NCBI GenBank assembly: GCA_934130355.1 | Contig: CAKOXV010000004.1 | Location: forward strand, 31,606-95,605 | Origin: an uncultured Clostridia bacterium | GTDB taxonomy: Bacteria > Bacillota > Clostridia > TANB77 > CAG-508 | Reading direction: 5' to 3' | DNA: 64,000 bases | In this document: positions 24,818 to 32,776 of the stretch, in pieces | How positions within the stretch are numbered: position 1 is the stretch's first letter | Layout: each line of letters starts with the position of its first letter | Notes under the pieces: model-generated | Databases searched by the model: none | What the model was told of the DNA's origin: nothing | Seen by the model: only the letters and a program-made list of their open reading frames with translations | Program-made: the position numbers and the translations under genes

Positions 24818-25621
24818 TTAGAAGCAGATTGAAATATCATCATGGAACATCTCGTTTTTACGATTGTTCCTATTGATAAGTACCTCAATCTGAGGACCTT
24901 TTCCTTCATGTAAAAACTTCATCAGTTTGTTTTTTTCGACATCCAAGAGATTCTCTGCATATCTCAAACCATCACTTGCGACACCGACATTGAAATAGTC
25001 AGTTTTGGCAAAACGTGTTACCTTGAAGCTAACACCATCTTTATACTCGATCAAAGAAGATTTATCTGTGATAAAGTTGTAAATGTAATAACATGGATAT
25101 TCGCCATCATCAAGTCTGTCGAAAGAGATTCCTTCTTCATTTTCCTTAATGATGTATCCATCACCACAGCTATATACTACAAACTCACCTTCAATTTCGA
25201 AGCATACCAGAATAGTGAAACAATAATTTTGAAAGATGAAGGATATGTCGTTGCATAACTCCAGCATTTTCTCAAAAATGCTATTAACAACTTCAATAAA
25301 GTTTTCTTCACAAATGGATTCGCCTTTATCGAAGTATTCTTTAGCTTTCCTTGCGAAAAGCTGTCCGAAAAGTCTTGTTCCAACTTCCGAATGTTTACCT
25401 GAACCACAACCATCCATAACGATTTTCATGTTCAGCAAATTAAATGCAAAATCATGATTATTCATATTGGCAAAGTTATGATCAGAGCCCATCTTACAAA
25501 CACGAATTGTGCTTCTTTCACAGGTTGGATTCTCACATACATTAGTTTCTGATGTGATTTCCGGTTTATCTTCTTCTACAGAAGATTGTTTTGACCGGAA
25601 TTTGTAAAAAATTGTACTCAT
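24818..25621 (-). CDS. PP2C-like protein phosphatase of TerY-P triad
   Basis: This cytosolic protein has 267 residues. PP2C motifs are VMDGCGSGKHSEVGTRLF (metal Asp near residue 70), VYSCGDGYII, VASDGLRYAE and the final DDISICF. It matches the short, divergent PP2C type found beside TerY-like vWA proteins (compare E. coli YegK). Three cysteines near the N-terminus (C29, C34, C42) might form a small metal site; this is only a guess. The start is ATG 25621 with AGGAGG upstream; the longer frame to 25657 is not needed. It is encoded between vWA and kinase genes, the usual triad order. Confidence 0.85.
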   Translation of the reverse strand: MSTIFYKFRSKQSSVEEDKPEITSETNVCENPTCERSTIRVCKMGSDHNFANMNNHDFAFNLLNMKIVMDGCGSGKHSEVGTRLFGQLFARKAKEYFDKGESICEENFIEVVNSIFEKMLELCNDISFIFQNYCFTILVCFEIEGEFVVYSCGDGYIIKENEEGISFDRLDDGEYPCYYIYNFITDKSSLIEYKDGVSFKVTRFAKTDYFNVGVASDGLRYAENLLDVEKNKLMKFLHEGKGPQIEVLINRNNRKNEMFHDDISICF

Positions 25622-25709
25622 GTTAATACCTCCTATGAAAACCAAGGGGGACTGCAATGCAATCCCCCTAAGCCTTTAGTTGTTGTCTTACTTACTACCA
25701 GATTTGTGC

Positions 25710-26411
25710 TTACACGTCAAAGAATCCGCCATCTGCAGTGCCACCAGCACCAGAACTCGCCTTCTTCGAAGCAGAGATAGCACTCTTGGATACCAGGTCA
25801 ATGACTCTGCGAAGCTCACTCTCATCATTGCTTACTTCCTTGACATTCTGCGGTTTAATGCCGATTTTATCAGCAACACCGAATGCTTCCTGTCCGAAAG
25901 CGATGAAAGCTACGGTAATTTCCTTAGAAATCAAATCTTGGATAGCCTGACGGGCATCGCTCGCACGATACTGGGAATTATTGTCCAGTCCATCGGACAA
26001 GATAATCATGCACGCACGTGCATTGGTTCCGTTGTTCTTCAACTGTTCCATGTAGTCCAGCATGCGCTGACGTCTGTCGATGATAGCATCGTACATTCTC
26101 GTGCAACCCCATGTGGAGTAATCGGTGTTGAAATCTTCCGGAGCCACATAGCCGCCAGTTTCGATAGTCGTGTTGAAGAGCGTCTTGCTTACGAGCATTT
26201 CGTCTGCCTGCTTGGAATTGCAGATAGCCTGCTTGTAATGTTCCAAGCATTCCTGCATGACACGCTCATACATGGCCATAGAGCCTGTCCGGTCGATGAT
26301 GAAGTCGACGAGCATAACACTCGGAGAAACGACGTCATCCACGTCAATGTTGGTAGCATAGGTTTCATCTAAGCCATCAACAACGATGTTATCCAGATAT
26401 TCTTCTTTCAT
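25710..26411 (-). CDS. TerY-like von Willebrand factor A protein
   Basis: The 233-residue cytosolic vWA domain has an intact metal site (MIDAS): D40-R-T-G-S44, T104 in GCTRMYD and D140 in IILSDGLDN. The sequence continues FIAFGQEAFGVADKIGI, typical of TerY/YegL proteins. It ends in a Gly-rich tail, GGTADGGFFDV. TerY-type vWA proteins act with a PP2C phosphatase and a kinase, both encoded directly downstream. AAGGAGG precedes the ATG. It lies 23 bp after the nicotinamidase-like gene, which heads the same transcript. G+C is clearly above the chromosomal background. Confidence 0.9.
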   Translation of the reverse strand: MKEEYLDNIVVDGLDETYATNIDVDDVVSPSVMLVDFIIDRTGSMAMYERVMQECLEHYKQAICNSKQADEMLVSKTLFNTTIETGGYVAPEDFNTDYSTWGCTRMYDAIIDRRQRMLDYMEQLKNNGTNARACMIILSDGLDNNSQYRASDARQAIQDLISKEITVAFIAFGQEAFGVADKIGIKPQNVKEVSNDESELRRVIDLVSKSAISASKKASSGAGGTADGGFFDV

Positions 26412-26434
26412 AGTGATTTCCTCCTTTTTGATGA

Positions 26435-27349
26435 TTAAAACTGGATATCTGTGGACTTCGCGAACTTAATTCCGTACGAATTCTTGAAGTTCTTGAAAGC
26501 TGCGTCTGTGTCAGCTTCAAAGCCGGTGATAGGAGAAGTGCAATCCTCCAAAATGGTAATTTTCTGAGTAACTTCAGGACGATTTGCGAAGTGTTCCGCA
26601 ATCTGCTTTACAGATTCCATAAGGCAATGGCTTGCCGCCTCACCTACGACGTAGATTTCATCGTACTTCTCGATAGCCGTGAGAACCGGTGTGTTGAGGA
26701 AGTTCTTCTTACTGTATTCCGGCTTGATAATGCCATACATTTCGCTGTACGGATCAGTGCCTTTCTGAATCATGTGGTTTACACTCTTGCGAGCAACGGA
26801 ATGGAAATAAACCATCTTTGCAAACTCGTTTTCAAGAGTTCCACCGTCTGTACCAGAAATGCAGTGATAAGGCCAGATACACAACTGTTTCTTGCCAGCA
26901 CCGACTTTCTCGAGTTCCTTCAGATACTGAATGGAATCACGCGGATCGCCGATAACCGGACGCCAACGATTGGCTACAACATCATCATAGGTAATAACCG
27001 TATAAGGAGCCGGATGATCGCCTGCAGAGTTTACCCACCAGCAAGGATGGAAAATCTGGTGTGCGATATGAGTATCCAGGCTACACATGATGCGGGAAAT
27101 ACCTCCCATGTTGTTGTAAATAAAGCGCGTCATACGCTCCACATCGCCGATGGAACCAGGAACTGCCAAAGCACCGCCTTCGATGAAGTCCTTCTGGACG
27201 TCGATTGCCAAAAGCAAACGCTTAGGTGAATCATCTACCGATGCCGGGAACCGTTCCTGTTCTGCCAAAGTAAAGATGGCATTCATGTCTGCTGCAGAGT
27301 GATGACCAATATTGGCAACATCCACAATCTGTTCGTAATTAGTTTTCAT
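26435..27349 (-). CDS. Nicotinamidase-like isochorismatase-family hydrolase, unusually long
   Basis: The candidate catalytic triad of a nicotinamidase is present: D50 (LLLAIDVQKDF), K196 (QKGTDP) and C242 (EAASHCLMES). Metal ligands D92 and H94 lie in SLDTHIAHQIFHP, and IWPYHCISGTDGG is the usual LWPxHC block. It would convert nicotinamide to nicotinic acid and ammonia. At 304 residues it is about 100 longer than typical enzymes, with an N-terminal extension of about 40 and an insert between residues 110 and 150. It is first in the transcript that also carries vWA, PP2C and kinase genes. A strong AGGAGG precedes the ATG. Activity on another amide is possible. Confidence 0.82.
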   Translation of the reverse strand: MKTNYEQIVDVANIGHHSAADMNAIFTLAEQERFPASVDDSPKRLLLAIDVQKDFIEGGALAVPGSIGDVERMTRFIYNNMGGISRIMCSLDTHIAHQIFHPCWWVNSAGDHPAPYTVITYDDVVANRWRPVIGDPRDSIQYLKELEKVGAGKKQLCIWPYHCISGTDGGTLENEFAKMVYFHSVARKSVNHMIQKGTDPYSEMYGIIKPEYSKKNFLNTPVLTAIEKYDEIYVVGEAASHCLMESVKQIAEHFANRPEVTQKITILEDCTSPITGFEADTDAAFKNFKNSYGIKFAKSTDIQF

Positions 27350-27412
27350 GCTAATACCTCCTGTACTAAAGTTGATTAATATTTTTGCTAGTCAGTTGAC
27401 TGCTGTTTGCCT

Positions 27413-27436
27413 CTATCTCATATAGTTAACCTCCTT
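27413..27436 (-). other. Minimal ORF ATG-AGA-TAG with strong ribosome binding site in leader
   Basis: In the leader of the nicotinamidase operon an AAGGAGG site (27430-27436) is followed 7 nt later by ATG AGA TAG (27413-27421), a two-codon reading frame. The true gene start has its own AGGAGG 70 nt further on. It may be a translated minigene affecting leader translation, or chance. Confidence 0.35.
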
Positions 27437-27478
27437 GTTGAACTGAGACAACAGTTATTTGAAAGCAAAACATCAGTA

Positions 27479-27520
27479 TTGACATGTGTCAATTATATCA
27501 CAAATAACATAGAAAAGTAA
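27479..27520 (-). promoter_or_regulatory. Promoter of nicotinamidase/vWA/PP2C/kinase operon with dyad
   Basis: Minus-strand TTACTT (27515-27520), 17 bp, TATAAT (27492-27497) with TGTGA before it. At the start point lies TTGACA-CA-TGTCAA (27479-27492), an inverted repeat that could be an operator. The leader to the first gene is about 135 nt. Confidence 0.65.
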
Positions 27521-27607
27521 ATAGTTATGTAAATTTTCTTTGTCTTCTGCATTTTTAGGGGATTTTTATTAAATTTATTATCGAAAAAATGAGAAATCTA
27601 AAAGAAA

Positions 27608-27636
27608 GCTAGCCCACTTTAATAAAGCAGGCTAGC
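27608..27636 (-). terminator. Terminator of PRPP synthetase/NAMPT operon
   Basis: GCTAGCC pairs with GGCTAGC, extended by GCTTTA/TAAAGT, followed on the minus strand by TTTCTTTT, 34 bp past the NAMPT stop. It separates the NAMPT transcript from the nicotinamidase transcript. Confidence 0.85.
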
Positions 27637-27669
27637 ATAAAACAAAAAATCATTTAGAAAATATCGTGC

Positions 27670-29229
27670 TTAGAACTTACCGCTGTAAACTCTTTTGGAT
27701 TCGCTTGCAACCCTCTCTCTGATTTCATCAAAGGTCTGGGTACATACAAATTCACCATCAACAAAGACGTCTTCGAGCATATTTCCCTCGATATCTTTAA
27801 TTGTTTCAGGTGTGAGATTGTCGATGAGTTTATATTCCCCATTTTCAAAGACAACAGCTACCAAGCCCTTCTGCGACTTCTTGAATTTATCAGAATCTGT
27901 TGCCGGATCCTTATAGATTGCTCTAAATTCTCCGTTTACAATTTCGGCAGTTCCTTTAAGAGCAAAGCCCAAAGTATCGCGTGTCATATACTGGTAAGTA
28001 TATGAGCCAATGCCCAAGCCAACGCTTACAGTAACGAAGCCTTTTTCCATTAATCCTTCACAAATCGCCTTTGCTCTTTCAGGAGTAATAGAATCTCCAT
28101 ATACAGAACCGATGTGAGAATCAACTTCGATGAAACCTTTTTCATTTTTTGTTCCACCAAAGATTTCATAAAGGCGCTGGATTAAGCCCTTGTTTACTGT
28201 TTCAGCAAAGCCCTTCAAACGGTCATCGATGTTTATCTCACTTGCAGCCTTATCTCCACAAATGATTTTAATCGGGTCGCCAGAGTCAGGTCTGATATTG
28301 ACCTTTCCGTTGCGCTGCATAATCGCCTCTTTTACTTCCGGATCTGTCAAAACGTTATCAACAAGACTCCACAAGTTATAAGTATCTGAAACGATTGTTA
28401 CAGTTCCGCTCGGATAAACTTCGGTAACAAGTCTCAAAATGGCATTTTTTTCATCACGACCGTAAGACTCCATTACACTATGCTCTGTTGAAGGAGCATA
28501 AGCGATAACGTTCGGCTTAGCATCGTAATATGCCATCAGGTAATTTCTTGCAGGAATCGTTGCAGAACCACCGAAGCTTAACAAATGTCCGGGTGTTGAA
28601 CGATATGCTGCTTCCGGACTTCCCATGCCACGCATAGAAAAGTCTCCTCCCTGATTGAAAACTCTTTTCGGCTGATTGCATCCAGTAAGTTCAGCATAAT
28701 GAGTAAGAATTCTCTTATACTTATCGGCTATTGTAGCATCAGTCATCGGCTGCCAAATCAGGCATGATTCAGGAGTTTCCAAGTAACCTGTAAGCCAGAA
28801 GAACTCTGGCAGAGTGTTTTCGATAGTAAACATCGGCACTCCGATAGGCACAAAAGTACCTTCTTTAAGAGCTTTAATCCTAAGTGGTAAATAACCCAAC
28901 TTATGAAGCTTCTCAAAATGAGAATAGTCATAGTTTTTTACCATTTCCGGATTGGTAATTGAAAAAGTACCGCTGAGGCTTTCTCTGATTTCTTCCATAA
29001 CCACGTCAAGAGGTCTTTCAAAGAAACCTTTCTGCCATTTCCAGTACAATGTTGCAAGAGAGCCCTGAAGCCCAAAGAACACTGCGTGGGTTACTCCTTC
29101 AATCCGAGATTTTCTTGGCGTCCATGTTTCGTATGTCCACTCGAGACCCGCCGGATACTGATCCTTATGACAGAATTTGTATCCATCTGTCAGTAAAGCA
29201 GGATTTTCAATCATTTCGTTAAACATCAT
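27670..29229 (-). CDS. nadV: Nicotinamide phosphoribosyltransferase (NAMPT/NadV)
   Basis: It makes nicotinamide mononucleotide from nicotinamide and PRPP. The 519 residues fit the NAMPT family: LLTDGYKFCHKDQYP at the N-terminus, VFFGLQG, the GHLLSFGGSATIPA block, EHSVMESYGRDEKNA, IVSDTYNLW, the diagnostic RPDSGDP, VYGDSITPERA, and LGFALKGT near the C-terminus, then KDPATDSDKFKKSQKG. It is clearly NAMPT, not the nicotinate enzyme. The PRPP synthetase gene lies 20 bp upstream in the same transcript and would supply its co-substrate, an arrangement known from phages such as KVP40. AGGAGG precedes the first ATG. An NMN adenylyltransferase must come from elsewhere. Confidence 0.95.
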   Translation of the reverse strand: MMFNEMIENPALLTDGYKFCHKDQYPAGLEWTYETWTPRKSRIEGVTHAVFFGLQGSLATLYWKWQKGFFERPLDVVMEEIRESLSGTFSITNPEMVKNYDYSHFEKLHKLGYLPLRIKALKEGTFVPIGVPMFTIENTLPEFFWLTGYLETPESCLIWQPMTDATIADKYKRILTHYAELTGCNQPKRVFNQGGDFSMRGMGSPEAAYRSTPGHLLSFGGSATIPARNYLMAYYDAKPNVIAYAPSTEHSVMESYGRDEKNAILRLVTEVYPSGTVTIVSDTYNLWSLVDNVLTDPEVKEAIMQRNGKVNIRPDSGDPIKIICGDKAASEINIDDRLKGFAETVNKGLIQRLYEIFGGTKNEKGFIEVDSHIGSVYGDSITPERAKAICEGLMEKGFVTVSVGLGIGSYTYQYMTRDTLGFALKGTAEIVNGEFRAIYKDPATDSDKFKKSQKGLVAVVFENGEYKLIDNLTPETIKDIEGNMLEDVFVDGEFVCTQTFDEIRERVASESKRVYSGKF

Positions 29230-29249
29230 AGTAGTTTCCTCCTTTTTAA

Positions 29250-30068
29250 TTACTGGTTTGCATAGCCCATTACATCAACATCCATATACTTGATATTAGG
29301 ATGTTCTTTACACATAATTGATGTACTTGTGTAAACTTTACTGATAGTTGAATCTTCGGTGAGAAGTTTTCCGTTGAAAATCGTTTCTTCACAATGAGAA
29401 ACAACCAAGTAAACTTCACTTGCTCCCAAAGATTTCAGGATACTTCCTGCCCAAGCAAAGGTTCCGCCTTTGGAACAAAGATCATCAATGATGATACACT
29501 TCGAGCCAGAATTAACTGTACCTTCCTTGAGGTGCATATCCTCGATGTTACCTGTTATAGGATTACGCTTCTTCTCCAAAATGCAGATGTTGGCATAATC
29601 GCTATCAGCATAACGTGCCGCAGCTCCCTTGTCGGGAAATACAACATGGTCGTTCTCTGAAAAGCCAACTTCTTTCTGTACTTCAGCAAGCCAATCCTTC
29701 ACAGGGTAAATAGCAGTTGCTCTTTCCAGCATTTTCATTGTCTTGTCAGAGTGAGGTTCCATCACGATGACTTTTGCAAAGTTCAGCCAGTTGATGAAGT
29801 TACAGACATACTGGAGTGTAAACAAATCTCCTTCAATCTTTCTGTCCATGCGACTATACGGCATATACCATATAAAAAGAGTGCATGGAACATTGAACTC
29901 ATCAATGCGCTTCTTAGCAAACATCAAAGTAACAAGATCCTCATCGTTGACGTACTTGAATTCGAGAATGTTCTGTCCATCTATGATGGCATTCTCAAAA
30001 TCCTTGACTTTGGTTTCGTTGTTCGGAAACCGCTCTGTAAGAAGTTTTGTACCATTGAGTGTAAGCAT
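29250..30068 (-). CDS. Phage-type ribose-phosphate pyrophosphokinase (PRPP synthetase)
   Basis: It is expected to make PRPP from ribose 5-phosphate and ATP. The 272 residues are shorter than the housekeeping enzyme (about 315) and match the divergent type encoded next to NAMPT in phages and some plasmids. Visible are FPNNETKV, WYMPYSRMDRKIEGDLFTLQ (the YARQDR equivalent), VFPDKGAAARY and the PRPP loop CIIIDDLCSKGGT near residue 195. AGGAGG precedes ATG 30068. It is the first gene of the NAMPT operon, reading from the promoter at 30159-30187. Use of its PRPP by NAMPT is inferred from adjacency. Confidence 0.9.
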   Translation of the reverse strand: MLTLNGTKLLTERFPNNETKVKDFENAIIDGQNILEFKYVNDEDLVTLMFAKKRIDEFNVPCTLFIWYMPYSRMDRKIEGDLFTLQYVCNFINWLNFAKVIVMEPHSDKTMKMLERATAIYPVKDWLAEVQKEVGFSENDHVVFPDKGAAARYADSDYANICILEKKRNPITGNIEDMHLKEGTVNSGSKCIIIDDLCSKGGTFAWAGSILKSLGASEVYLVVSHCEETIFNGKLLTEDSTISKVYTSTSIMCKEHPNIKYMDVDVMGYANQ

Positions 30069-30158
30069 AAGCTGATACCTCCTAAAAAAAAATTATTTGT
30101 TTTGGTGATGTGCAAAAAGATATTATTCTTCTTACATAATTACACAAAACTTATAACT

Positions 30159-30187
30159 AATATAACACAATTCACATAATTTTGCAA
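30159..30187 (-). promoter_or_regulatory. Promoter of PRPP synthetase/NAMPT operon
   Basis: Minus-strand TTGCAA (30182-30187), 17 bp, TATATT (30159-30164), about 90 bp before the ATG. It is divergent from the nadE promoter about 60 bp away, so one regulator could control both. Confidence 0.7.
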
Positions 30188-30245
30188 TAGGTGAATCCTT
30201 AATGAAAACTAATAAAAATGTACTATTTTTAAGCATTTTTCAAAA

Positions 30246-30274
30246 TTGACATAATTCTAACATTGTGATATAAT
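30246..30274 (+). promoter_or_regulatory. nadE promoter
   Basis: A consensus promoter: TTGACA (30246-30251), 17 bp, TATAAT (30269-30274), with TG before the -10. Transcription should start near 30281. Confidence 0.9.
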
Positions 30275-30280
30275 ATAATC

Positions 30281-30383
30281 CAATTGTCTTTGACAAAGCT
30301 ATCAGCGATTACAGATAGCCTAAAAACAAAGCCAAAAATATGTTGTTACTATTAAATCATTAATTTCAAGGAGGTTTTTCATT
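30281..30383 (+). promoter_or_regulatory. nadE leader with two tandem hairpins
   Basis: The leader of about 100 nt opens with TTGTC-TTT-GACAA (30284-30296) and GCTATC-N10-GATAGC (30298-30319), then an A/T-rich stretch and AAGGAGG. Two compact hairpins at the 5' end could stabilise the mRNA or form a small regulatory RNA element. I cannot match it to a known NAD riboswitch. Confidence 0.4.
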
Positions 30384-32303
30384 ATGGTAAACTATGGTTT
30401 TGTAAAGTGTGCTATTGCAACATTCAATAGTGGACTTTCTAATCCTGTGGATGCAACAAAAAAAATAAAGGATTTAATAAGACATGCTGATTCGCGGAAT
30501 GTAAAGGTACTAATATTCCCTGAACTTTCTATGACAGGTTATACTTGTCAGGACCTTTTTGGTTATTCGCAACTTATGGAATCAACTATGGAATGCTTGA
30601 GAGAACTTGTGTCTTTTTCAGCATCTTATGATGTTCTTTTTGTTGTAGGAGCACCTATAAATGTTTCTGATACTTTGTATAACTGTGCTATTGCCATTCA
30701 TGCTGGAAAGATTCATGGGATTGTTCCTAAACAATATCTTCCGAACTATGGTGAGTTTTACGAAAAAAGGTGGTTTACAGCTTATACAGACACTTCAATT
30801 ACATCTGTTAATTTGTTTGGTGAGAATGTTCCTTTTGGAAATTTAATCTTTTCATCAGCTGCAGGTTATAGGTTAGGAGTAGAAATCTGTGAAGATTTGT
30901 GGTCTGTTATCCCGCCTAGTTCTTATCTGGCATTAGCCGGTGCGAACATCATCGCAAACTTATCTTCAAGTAATGAATTGGTTGGCAAAGAAGAGTATCG
31001 CAAAGAGTTGATTAAAACGCAAAGTTCGAGAACCGTTTCGGCATATCTTTATACTTCTACAGGTTTTTCTGAATCAACAAGTGATTTGGTGTTTGGAGGT
31101 AGTGGCTATGCTTTTGAAAATGGCAGACAATTAGCATCTACTAAACGCTATCAGATTGAAGATCAGATTGAGGTATTTGATGTCGATATCGAAGCTTTAA
31201 CAAATGAAAGAGTGGCAAACAAGACATTCTGCGATAGCAAGAGAAACTTAACTCAATCTTATAGAGAGATTTTTGTTTCTCAAAAAGCTATCCATGATGA
31301 AGGCTACTCAATTAATCGAAGTGTGAACAATCATCCTTTCGTACCTACTTTGGACAATGATTCTCGCAGTAAAGTCTGCAAAGAAATCATTTCCATTCAG
31401 TCAACTGGTTTGGCAAGGAGATTATCCGCAATCAAAAACACAAAAGTTACAATCGGCATTTCCGGAGGTTTAGATTCAACTTTAGCATTACTTGTATGCT
31501 ATGATGCTTTCAAGAAACTGAATCTCGACGTTTCAGGAATTATAGGAATCACAATGCCCGGATTTGGCACAACAGACCGCACTTATAATAATGCTGTTAA
31601 ATTGTGTGAAGAATTAGGCATAACTTTACGTGAGATTCCTATCAGGGACGCTTGTATGCAGCATTTCAAAGATATTGGACACGATCCTGCTATTCACGAC
31701 ATAACTTATGAGAATGTCCAAGCAAGAGAAAGAACCAAGATTCTTATGAATATGGCAAATAAGCATCATGGAATTTTGGTCGGAACCGGCGATTTATCCG
31801 AACTGGTATTAGGTTGGTGTACCTACAATGGAGATCACATGAGCATGTATGGAGTTAATTGCTCTATACCTAAAACTCTGGTGAGATATCTTATTGAATG
31901 GTATGCTATTGAATCCGGCAAGGAGAATCCTGAGCTTAAGGATACATTATTGGATATTATAAATACTCCAATTAGCCCTGAGTTGCTTCCGACTGATGGT
32001 AAAGAGGTTGTTCAGAAAACGGAGAATACCGTTGGACCTTATGAGGTTATCGACTTCTTTATCTATAATCTTTTGAGAAAAAGGTTTTCTCGCAACAAGA
32101 TTCTGTATTTAGCTAAGATTGCGTTCAATGGAACATATACTGCGGATGAACTCTCTAAATACTATGATGGTTTTATTACGAGGTTCTTCCATAATCAATT
32201 TAAGAGAAATTGTATTCCGGACGGTCCTAAGGTCGGAACAGTAAGTGTTTCACCAAGAGGCGATTTAAGAATACCATCTGATGCAGATTCTAACAATTGG
32301 TAA
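30384..32303 (+). CDS. nadE: Glutamine-dependent NAD(+) synthetase
   Basis: It amidates nicotinic acid adenine dinucleotide to NAD. The 639 residues comprise an N-terminal nitrilase-type glutaminase domain with Glu in FPELSMTGY (about residue 52), Lys in VPKQYLPNYGEF (about 117) and Cys in GVEICEDLW (about 176). An ammonia-using synthetase domain follows, with the P-loop SGGLDST (about 360) and GTGDLSELVLGW (about 475). All catalytic residues are present. It is on the plus strand, divergent from the PRPP synthetase/NAMPT operon, with a consensus promoter and its own terminator. It would complete the deamidating route begun by the nicotinamidase-like enzyme. Confidence 0.96.
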   Translation: MVNYGFVKCAIATFNSGLSNPVDATKKIKDLIRHADSRNVKVLIFPELSMTGYTCQDLFGYSQLMESTMECLRELVSFSASYDVLFVVGAPINVSDTLYNCAIAIHAGKIHGIVPKQYLPNYGEFYEKRWFTAYTDTSITSVNLFGENVPFGNLIFSSAAGYRLGVEICEDLWSVIPPSSYLALAGANIIANLSSSNELVGKEEYRKELIKTQSSRTVSAYLYTSTGFSESTSDLVFGGSGYAFENGRQLASTKRYQIEDQIEVFDVDIEALTNERVANKTFCDSKRNLTQSYREIFVSQKAIHDEGYSINRSVNNHPFVPTLDNDSRSKVCKEIISIQSTGLARRLSAIKNTKVTIGISGGLDSTLALLVCYDAFKKLNLDVSGIIGITMPGFGTTDRTYNNAVKLCEELGITLREIPIRDACMQHFKDIGHDPAIHDITYENVQARERTKILMNMANKHHGILVGTGDLSELVLGWCTYNGDHMSMYGVNCSIPKTLVRYLIEWYAIESGKENPELKDTLLDIINTPISPELLPTDGKEVVQKTENTVGPYEVIDFFIYNLLRKRFSRNKILYLAKIAFNGTYTADELSKYYDGFITRFFHNQFKRNCIPDGPKVGTVSVSPRGDLRIPSDADSNNW

Positions 32304-32340
32304 TAATATGTCATCATAGTAATAACAGTTTTTGGTTTAA

Positions 32341-32370
32341 GAAATGAGTGGGTGCATACCCACTCATTTC
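32341..32370 (+). terminator. nadE terminator
   Basis: A perfect 12-bp hairpin, GAAATGAGTGGG with CCCACTCATTTC and a 6-nt loop, followed by CTTTC. It marks the right edge of the island. Confidence 0.8.
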
Positions 32371-32451
32371 CTTTCATTATATATTAATAAAAAATACATT
32401 ACACCATGTCAACCTATATCGTTACCTTAATTCTATGATTTTCTACTCTTT

Positions 32452-32543
32452 TTAATCATTTTTACCATCTTTTGGGATATTTGAGCCTATTGCCATGCCA
32501 ATGCACATGCCTATACTTAGTCCAAAACATATACAAATTATTG
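32452..32543 (-). pseudogene. Possible small-protein remnant without start codon
   Basis: After the PspC gene stop another frame reads [20 protein letters not shown], then GSNIPKDGKND and a stop at 32452. Gly/Met/Ile-rich small proteins of this kind exist in Clostridia, but there is no ATG, GTG or TTG start with a site upstream. It could be a truncated gene or chance. The rest of the 32371-32451 gap holds nothing recognisable. Confidence 0.25.
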
Positions 32544-32738
32544 TTATATTACATCTGATTTTTTGGGTATAACAATTGCTGCTATAATATAGGCAATTAT
32601 TCCACTACCAGCACATGCTGTAAATAATACCCACGCAAGTCTTACTAGTGTTGGATCTATATCAAAATATTCAGCAATACCTCCACATACTCCGTCTATT
32701 TTTTTCCCTTCTTCTATTTTATATAATCTTTTTTTCAT
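32544..32738 (-). CDS. PspC-domain small membrane protein
   Basis: The 64-residue protein is a stand-alone PspC domain: [20 protein letters not shown], then [19 protein letters not shown] and a hydrophobic helix [12 protein letters not shown]. PspC proteins sit in the inner membrane and often belong to envelope-stress responses. It has AGGAG upstream. It is followed by nothing but a possible remnant and lies beside the ABC exporter operon. Confidence 0.93.
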   Translation of the reverse strand: MKKRLYKIEEGKKIDGVCGGIAEYFDIDPTLVRLAWVLFTACAGSGIIAYIIAAIVIPKKSDVI

Positions 32739-32776
32739 AACTATTACTCCTTTTTTATATTTTAGTATCTCAAAAT

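Noticed and set aside
26591..27229. 212-residue plus-strand ORF opposite the nicotinamidase-like gene
   Set aside because: A shadow frame caused by higher G+C; no promoter or ribosome site, and the minus frame has full catalytic motifs.
30088..30245. Repeated CACAA/TTACA-like words between the divergent promoters as NrtR or NiaR sites
   Set aside because: They are loose direct repeats in A/T-rich DNA without a convincing palindrome; no regulator gene supports them.
22868..32370. Island as a prophage or integrative element with attachment sites
   Set aside because: No integrase, transposase, flanking tRNA or direct-repeat ends could be found; only terminators bound it.
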